NCBI GenBank assembly: GCA_016927235.1
Contig: JAFGNB010000248.1
Span: forward strand, 1 to 41,392
Source of the DNA: Chitinispirillaceae bacterium
Lineage (GTDB): Bacteria > Fibrobacterota > Chitinivibrionia > Chitinivibrionales > Chitinispirillaceae
Reading direction: 5' to 3'
DNA length: 41,392 nucleotides
Made by a program: the position numbers and the translations under genes. Each line of letters opens with the position of its first letter. The first letter of the stretch is position 1. Of this stretch, positions 35,728-41,392 are shown one piece after another. Under the pieces are notes generated by a model. It made no database searches, had not been told where the DNA came from, and saw only the letters and a program-made list of their open reading frames with translations.

Positions 35728-38700
35728 TTATTTCATAATCCCCAGTAACGCATTGAGTTTTACATCATGGTGGGGTGAGTTGTGATAATCAAGGTAAAAA
35801 ACCACCTTATAGATTCCAGGGGAGACCTTCATGCCTGAACGGTTAGAGCCGTTCCAGTATAAATCAAGAATATATACCGATGCTTCTTTTTGATTATCAA
35901 GGCATTTGCATACATTTTTAAGGTAATACATGAAATCTGCCTCATAGGCGTAGTTCACCAGATTACCGATAACATCATAAATTTTCAGACCTGCACTCAT
36001 GCTTGCACCCATCGTTGTATCCAGCGTAACGGTTACCCGGATGAGCGCACCTTCGCTTCTCCTTGCCCATTGCCAGTGTTCATCACTATGCTTGAGCGTT
36101 ACTGTTCCCGGCCCGATATGGCTGAAGTCGGCACGGGTCGGGTTGGGTGCGATTTTAAGTGAGTCCACCTGACCGACAAGTTTCACACGCCGCATAACAT
36201 TCTCAAGATGCGGTTCATTGAATTTCTGGTCCTGGAGAAGGGGAGGGAGTACCTCAAGGTTCATCAAATGGCTGGGGGAGAGGTCCTGTCCATTCGACAT
36301 GGTAAATATCAGCGTGCTGTCGTGAATCTCATCAAACCCTAAAATGTTGTCGAGTATCGGTATCGTAATAGTATCAAAAGTGATGCGGCCTTCGGGGTCG
36401 ACAATTGCTCGATACACATTAAAGGCAGCTATTGGCATATCGCTCGTTTTAAGGGTATTTCCGTTGATGTTCTTGACTTCTTCACTGAGCTCAACCCGTA
36501 CCTTATTGTTTTCTACATTTTTAACGACTTCCCAGATGACCGGACCCGCCCCGTCGGTGGTCGCCTGCTGCTGCAGGTTTTCAATCGTGGCGGTGCCATA
36601 CAGGTCAAAATAAAGAATCCAACTTGTCTGAGAACAGTCTGGTCTGGTCGAGACTTCGGAAAAATGGAGTACATACGTCATTGAATCACTCCGGGTAAGG
36701 CTGTCCGGTTGAAAAGTGACTCTTTCATTAATGCTTACGTTGTAAAAGATATTGGTGAAATTGGTATCAGCGATTTCCGATGGTGCGACAACACGGTCGA
36801 AATGGAGCTCAATGGCGTCCAGATACCCGTCACCATCGAGATCCTGTGTTATTGCCGAAGCGACCTTTTTCTTTGGTCCGATAATGGCGATCGGGATGCA
36901 GGCGGAAATGAGAGAGCCGTCGGTGATACGGCGGGCTGATGCGCAGACATTTCCCTGCTGATCCTCAATGATATTTTCAGCGGTGATGAAGGTGTTTATT
37001 GCGGAATCAGGTGCAACAGGATCGAGTTCCCCGGTGGTTTTCCACACAGTCTTCACGAACTCTCCGATTCGGTTCCCGTATGGATCGTACCCTTCCGAAT
37101 GAGGATATACCGATTTCGTACCGGAAATGGAGAGTGTCTGGGGTTCCATTGGAACATGAGCGGGGTCGGTGATTACTATGGAATCAAGGTATGACGGCAA
37201 TAAAATAAAAGGTTCGGTGCGCGCATTCATGTTTGTTCCTAATGTCACAGAAATCCGATGCATGCTGTCAATATCGATCGGCGCGTAAAAAAGGACGACC
37301 TTGATCGTATCGATACCCTCATTAAAACATTGATCGACGGAATACACCGACTGGCCCAGAATATTCAGAAGCGTATCGACGCTGTCGACCGTAACAATGG
37401 GATGGGGATGTCTGCCGCCTCCGGTCCCCAGCGTATCCCGGTATCTTGACCGGTTCGGATCGTCTCCTCCGGCACCGAAACAGTATTGTCCGGGAACAAG
37501 GCCGTCGCTGTTAAAAATCCGGACCTCCAGCAACAGCGTATCTCCCGCCCGTCGCGGCGCTTTGGTCAGAAGCCTGAGGGCAACCGAATCGGCCGGAGAC
37601 CTCGCTATAAAATACGGTACCTCAAGCGTATCGGTTCGTGAGTCGTCGGGATTTGTTAATGTCAGTGTTCCGTCTCCCGGGGCAACGGGATCCATAATCC
37701 AGGTCTGGGAACGTTTGGGTGCCGCATTTTTAAATAGAAGAGAATCAGACGGTTCCCATTTTGCATTCGTGGGAACCCATGAATCGGAATCATCGGGATT
37801 TGAGACATAGGTTGATTTCAGTCCCCAAACAAAATATGTACCCGCTTCGTCGGTTGACATTCTGATCGTATCAACAGGATTGTTGGCGGAATCACGCAGT
37901 TGCAGGCGAACGATATAATAAGCAGCAATAATGACCACGACGGAGTCTTTAAGCAAATCCGGTTCTTCGGCAACGGCAAAGGTAATGCCTTCAATACCGG
38001 TCCGCGTGACAACACCGTGGTATTTTTTCCCGTCTTCGCCTTCGGCCCTGGCGAAGGAACTGCCATCGGGCGTGATAGACCATAGCGTCGTAAGCGAATC
38101 GCCAAGACGCACGTATGCGCCGGAAATATCACGGGCAACGGCATACCCGTCGCTCGATATCATATTCTCAGTGATGAGGATCTGCTGGAGCTCCTGCGGG
38201 AAGCGCAACGACAAGGTATCGGTGGTATCGACAGGATTCGCTTCGATATAGATTTTGTGCGGTTCACACGGTTCAACAAAAATCGTTACCGTATCACGCA
38301 TGGTATCTTTTCCGTTATACACCGATCCCTCGAGGATAACTCTCGAGTAGGCGACCTCCGGAATGAAAAGTACCGACTGTCCGGTAGTTTGTTTAAGTGC
38401 GCTGTCCGGTTGACCGTTTGCATCGATAATCCTCCAGCGTGTGTTCTGCGCAATATCGGGACGATCGCCGGAAATATCATCACTTACGGAGGCACGAAGT
38501 TCACGCACGGTGAACGGGCAGATCGTATCATTGGGATAAATATCGAGTTTAAACGTAAAGACCGGGCTGAGGATATTGGTGGTAATCAGAATTCTCGAAT
38601 CGACGACGTGTCGTTCGACATAAAAAAAATCAAAGGTATATTTCTGATCGTTGACAAGATCGGTTTCCAGGTCGAGATTGAAGGAGTCGCGCTGTCGTGA

Positions 38701-39390
38701 ATGAATGCCGCCGAGATCCATCCGTAACGTACCGTTCACAAATGCCCACACATCATCGTCACCCTCGAACTTAAAACTCAAGCCGGGAATCTTAGTAAAT
38801 TCCCAGTGCAGCTCCATGGAGAAAGAAAAATTATGAAGATTTCTATTTGCATCTCTTCTGCCTTCATCTCCGAATCCTTTACCGTCAAGGGGAAAAAATG
38901 CGGAATCCGCAAACTGATAGGTTCCGGCAATGCTGTCAACGAGTATGAATTCCAATGTGTCGAAAATAACGATGTTTTTAAATGAAGTATCGTGGTTCAG
39001 TGTAATAGTTCCTGCAGGAAAAGCATCGTAACGTCGATACCGGGCGGCATATTCATCAATATAATTATAAATAATGAAATCACCGGGGACCCATGGCCGA
39101 AACCATCGGTCTATTCGTCGATTGAAATAGGGAGAATTCCCAAGTGTCGGCTTGCGTTCGCTATCAAGCGAATCGGCGACCATGCCGTATTTAATCGGAT
39201 TGCCCGAAGGGGTAATCTCGAATTCAGGGTTGCTTGAGTCTGAATGGAAATCATAGAAGGTAACCGGAATATAAATCGTTTCGGGAAATTTGGGGGGAGC
39301 AACGGGGAAAACGAATGAAGGGATAATGATGGGATACATTACAATGCTAACTACACATACGATTGCGTAACGAGAACATGTTTTCTTCAT
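35728..39390 (-). CDS. Large fibro-slime-domain surface protein with sorting-like tail
   Basis: A 1220-residue protein with a signal peptide (about 1-31) and AAAGGA before the ATG. Residues about 37-280 form a fibro-slime domain (TIGR02148-type, PA14-related): TIYIPVTFYDFHSDSSNPEF near the start and FEGDDDVWAFVNGTLRMDLG with GGIHSRQRDSFNLD in the core, where the Asp run probably binds calcium. Long beta-rich, Ig-like segments follow (about 290-1060, with DLDGDGYLDAIELHFD resembling a calcium loop). The C-terminus (about 1075-1220, SLKIAPNPTRADF, LKIYDVIGNLVNYAYE, VSPGIYKVVFYLD) is a type IX/FlgD-like tail. Fibro-slime proteins are typical of Fibrobacter and thought to act in adhesion to fibre; the function here is inferred. 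Confidence 0.85.
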   Translation of the reverse strand: MKKTCSRYAIVCVVSIVMYPIIIPSFVFPVAPPKFPETIYIPVTFYDFHSDSSNPEFEITPSGNPIKYGMVADSLDSERKPTLGNSPYFNRRIDRWFRPWVPGDFIIYNYIDEYAARYRRYDAFPAGTITLNHDTSFKNIVIFDTLEFILVDSIAGTYQFADSAFFPLDGKGFGDEGRRDANRNLHNFSFSMELHWEFTKIPGLSFKFEGDDDVWAFVNGTLRMDLGGIHSRQRDSFNLDLETDLVNDQKYTFDFFYVERHVVDSRILITTNILSPVFTFKLDIYPNDTICPFTVRELRASVSDDISGDRPDIAQNTRWRIIDANGQPDSALKQTTGQSVLFIPEVAYSRVILEGSVYNGKDTMRDTVTIFVEPCEPHKIYIEANPVDTTDTLSLRFPQELQQILITENMISSDGYAVARDISGAYVRLGDSLTTLWSITPDGSSFARAEGEDGKKYHGVVTRTGIEGITFAVAEEPDLLKDSVVVIIAAYYIVRLQLRDSANNPVDTIRMSTDEAGTYFVWGLKSTYVSNPDDSDSWVPTNAKWEPSDSLLFKNAAPKRSQTWIMDPVAPGDGTLTLTNPDDSRTDTLEVPYFIARSPADSVALRLLTKAPRRAGDTLLLEVRIFNSDGLVPGQYCFGAGGDDPNRSRYRDTLGTGGGRHPHPIVTVDSVDTLLNILGQSVYSVDQCFNEGIDTIKVVLFYAPIDIDSMHRISVTLGTNMNARTEPFILLPSYLDSIVITDPAHVPMEPQTLSISGTKSVYPHSEGYDPYGNRIGEFVKTVWKTTGELDPVAPDSAINTFITAENIIEDQQGNVCASARRITDGSLISACIPIAIIGPKKKVASAITQDLDGDGYLDAIELHFDRVVAPSEIADTNFTNIFYNVSINERVTFQPDSLTRSDSMTYVLHFSEVSTRPDCSQTSWILYFDLYGTATIENLQQQATTDGAGPVIWEVVKNVENNKVRVELSEEVKNINGNTLKTSDMPIAAFNVYRAIVDPEGRITFDTITIPILDNILGFDEIHDSTLIFTMSNGQDLSPSHLMNLEVLPPLLQDQKFNEPHLENVMRRVKLVGQVDSLKIAPNPTRADFSHIGPGTVTLKHSDEHWQWARRSEGALIRVTVTLDTTMGASMSAGLKIYDVIGNLVNYAYEADFMYYLKNVCKCLDNQKEASVYILDLYWNGSNRSGMKVSPGIYKVVFYLDYHNSPHHDVKLNALLGIMK

Positions 39391-39860
39391 GAAATGTCCT
39401 TTAAGAAAAACTCGAGAAAAAAACTTTTAATTTTAAAGAAACCCTCAGTTGAGCGTTGCCTTTTTTAATAAAACATCAGCAATCGAGTAACGGTTTAATA
39501 TAACAAAAATACATTAAAATCTGAAATTTTAACAATAATAATGGCGCATAATATATATTATGTAAACAATTTATTTCTTACTTTTCTCTTGTCGCTTCCC
39601 CTTTTCTTTCCTTACTTTTATAATCATTTCATCTTAAAAACAATCAAACATTTGTTATTAACGAATTTTCAATATTTTGCAGACGAGATTTAAAAGAATT
39701 TATAGAACCTTCTCCCTCATTTAGCGTTATTCATAATATTGAGAAAACACTTTACCTTCGTTTCAAAATAATTTTTAAATTGTTTTCTTCTATGGTAACT
39801 GGTATAATCTTCTTTATAATAACTGTATGAAAAAATATTTTTAATCCGGAAATATGACTA
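39391..39860. promoter_or_regulatory. AT-rich divergent intergenic region
   Basis: This 470-bp stretch lies between two divergent surface-protein genes. No open frame or RNA gene is evident. It is markedly AT-rich compared with the flanking genes. A good plus-strand promoter is visible at 39780-39808; no convincing minus-strand promoter for the fibro-slime gene was found, though several AT-rich hexamers exist near 39480-39530. Confidence 0.5.
39780..39808 (+). promoter_or_regulatory. Promoter candidate for the partial surface-protein gene
   Basis: TTGTTT (39780-39785) and a perfect TATAAT (39803-39808) are 17 bases apart, placing a start near 39815 and a leader of about 46 bases before the ATG at 39861. 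A second TATAAT overlaps 39815-39820. Confidence 0.6.
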
Positions 39861-41392
39861 ATGGCATATTTTAAAAAACATTATATTTTTCGCCGGTTAT
39901 TAATTTCCATAGAATTTCTTCTGATATCATCTTTTTCACTTCTTGCTTCAAAGACGACCATCGACGCCGACGGCGGTGCAAATTATACGTCGTTGGATGA
40001 TGCGCTTGAGGACATGGGTGGAGGAAGCGATTGGGACACCATTGAGTTCGTTGGAAGCGACCAGGATTCCTACACCTGGACAGCCTACATGCCGGAATCA
40101 AAGGGGACAATTCTTATCAGAAGCACGCAACAGGATCCCGACCTCTTCCCTATCATCAACCATAGCGCCGAATCATGGAATTTTTTCACCAACAACACCG
40201 TATATTTTGAAAATCTTATCATAACGACTTCAGCGGGATTCAGATTGGGGGAAGACCGCACGCATGGGTTTAAAAGGTGCGTTTTTCGAGATTGCTCATA
40301 TTCCTATTTTTTCAGCCCAGACGGCGACGCCGGCTCCACTACGTTCGAAAACTGCCTGTTTGAAGGGAACAAAGCCTCCAGCAGCAATGTTTTCAATCTC
40401 AATTTCTGGGGTGGTTCGCCTACCTTTATCGTGCGTAACTGCACCTTTGACAATAACTTGAGTATTTGGGATGAGGATGAGGATAATTATTCCAATTTTT
40501 CAATCATCAACTGCATCTTCAGCAATAACGACAACACCTTCCGCGGCAACAATCTCCGCAGCAAGACAAGCTACTCCCTCACTTCCGAACCGACTTCAGG
40601 CTACGGCACCGGCTGCGTGCAGGGTTCCCCCAGTTATGTTTCAGGTTCCCGGTCTGATCCTTCAGACTGGATGATTCAGTCGGGTTCACCTGCGCAAAAC
40701 CTCGGCACCTCGAGCGGCGCGCCGTCAACCGATATCAGCGGCTATCCCCGGAGCAGTCCCGATGCGGGATGCTGGGAGGTACAGGCGCCGCAAATCGATT
40801 ACACCTGGGATATCTCAACCTCTTCGGGTATCCAGGCAGGCAACGGAACCTGGGGTACCAACAGTTACTGGACGGCTTCCGGCGGAACCGGCACGACGCT
40901 GGTTGCCTGGCCGGGAGCGGGAAACAGAGCCACCTTCGCGGGATCGGACGGCACCTATACCATCACCGTCAACGGCACGCAAAACGTCGACAGCATCTAT
41001 TTCGGCAACAGCGGTTACACGCTGAGCAGCGGGACGGTCAATCTTGGAAGTAACTCGGGCATTACCCTCGCTTCCGGAAAAACCGCCACCATAAGCTCAG
41101 TGATCGCCGGCACGGGAGGATTGAACGTAAAGGTAGTGGGAACGTCGCTGAGCACACTCAATCTGAGCGGCGCCAATACCTATACCGGGGTAACGACGCT
41201 CGGAGCATATCTCCGCTGCAATGTCTCCACCCTGGCCAACAGCGGATCGAACAGCGCCATCGGTGCGGCATCGAGTTCCGCGGCCAATTGTGTTCTTGAC
41301 GGAGGTCAGTTGCGCTACACCGGGAGCGGAGCCAGCACCGACCGTCTTTTCACCCTGGGTACCACCTCCTCGTTTGTTTACAGCAGCGGAAA
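39861..41392 (+). CDS. Partial surface protein: beta-helix N-terminus plus autotransporter-type beta-strand repeats (runs off window)
   Basis: An open frame runs from the ATG at 39861 to the window end without a stop (about 510 codons). Residues about 1-30 form a signal peptide (LLISIEFLLISSFSLLASK). Residues about 32-300 look like a short parallel beta-helix (TIDADGGANYTSLDDALEDM opening, FENCLFEGNKASSSNVF, IVRNCTFDNN, SIINCIFSNND, then the IQSGSPAQNLGTSS end cap). From about residue 313 (DYTWDISTSSGIQ) it becomes almost the same protein as residues 440-620 of the giant surface protein, including SGANTYTGVTTLGAYLRC. The 3' end and any sorting tail lie outside the window. The ATG at 39854 is rejected because its frame closes after six codons. 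Confidence 0.85.
   Translation, partial: MAYFKKHYIFRRLLISIEFLLISSFSLLASKTTIDADGGANYTSLDDALEDMGGGSDWDTIEFVGSDQDSYTWTAYMPESKGTILIRSTQQDPDLFPIINHSAESWNFFTNNTVYFENLIITTSAGFRLGEDRTHGFKRCVFRDCSYSYFFSPDGDAGSTTFENCLFEGNKASSSNVFNLNFWGGSPTFIVRNCTFDNNLSIWDEDEDNYSNFSIINCIFSNNDNTFRGNNLRSKTSYSLTSEPTSGYGTGCVQGSPSYVSGSRSDPSDWMIQSGSPAQNLGTSSGAPSTDISGYPRSSPDAGCWEVQAPQIDYTWDISTSSGIQAGNGTWGTNSYWTASGGTGTTLVAWPGAGNRATFAGSDGTYTITVNGTQNVDSIYFGNSGYTLSSGTVNLGSNSGITLASGKTATISSVIAGTGGLNVKVVGTSLSTLNLSGANTYTGVTTLGAYLRCNVSTLANSGSNSAIGAASSSAANCVLDGGQLRYTGSGASTDRLFTLGTTSSFVYSSG
40800..41392 (+). repeat. Inverted repeat copy B (inside the partial surface protein)
   Basis: Plus-strand counterpart of copy A at 21757-22340 on the minus strand. 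Bases from about 40902 to the window end are nearly collinear with copy A, differing mostly at third codon positions. Both copies are in the same reading frame of their proteins. The facing copies are about 18.5 kb apart. Confidence 0.85.

Overview
The window looks like chromosomal DNA of a Fibrobacterota bacterium (Fibrobacter / Chitinispirillum / Chitinivibrio side). Two lineage-marker families support this: a TIGR02147-type regulator at 2697-3569 and a fibro-slime-domain surface protein at 35728-39390. Many secreted proteins also end in type IX secretion-like C-terminal domains. This is inferred from family content; no 16S rRNA or other phylogenetic marker gene is present.

Region 1 (1-14412) is a plant-polysaccharide block aimed mainly at glucuronoxylan. 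A clan GH-A (GH5-like) glycoside hydrolase on the minus strand is broken by an in-frame stop near its C-terminus. Divergent from it runs a tightly packed plus-strand gene string: TIGR02147 HTH regulator, DUF2341/LamG envelope protein, alpha-galactosidase-like TIM barrel (apparently C-truncated), GH2 enzyme, parallel beta-helix protein, a small carboxypeptidase-regulatory-like fragment, and a GH115 alpha-glucuronidase. Three junctions are ATGA stop/start overlaps and the other gaps are 27-60 bp, so this is probably one operon with its regulator encoded first. The divergent intergenic region carries six degenerate 21-bp tandem units.

Region 2 (14413-17402, minus strand) holds an outer-membrane protein cut off at the GH115 stop codon, a second outer-membrane protein with an Asp-rich tract, and a GH10 xylanase.

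Region 3 (17580-23480, minus) is a giant modular surface protein: DUF2341, LamG, autotransporter-type beta-strand repeats, Ig, PKD and a sorting tail.

Region 4 (23794-30650, minus) is housekeeping: hflC, hflK, hisG, a ferredoxin-fused etfA with etfB, a CNNM/CorC-type CBS protein, and ybeY.

Region 5 (30789-35652, plus) is a FecR-domain periplasmic protein followed by a beta-helix plus outer-membrane-barrel protein, behind a near-consensus promoter. Region 6 (35728-39390, minus) is the fibro-slime protein. Region 7 (39861-41392, plus) is the start of another large surface protein that runs off the window.

Two observations stand out. First, the regulator plus LamG protein plus CAZyme operon with its phased 21-bp array looks like a self-contained glycan-utilisation system unlike SusCD loci. 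Second, the surface proteins of regions 3 and 7 share an inverted repeat of about 590 bp (roughly nine in ten bases identical over most of it). It lies immediately after their different N-terminal modules, so recombination would swap those N-termini between the two C-terminal bodies.
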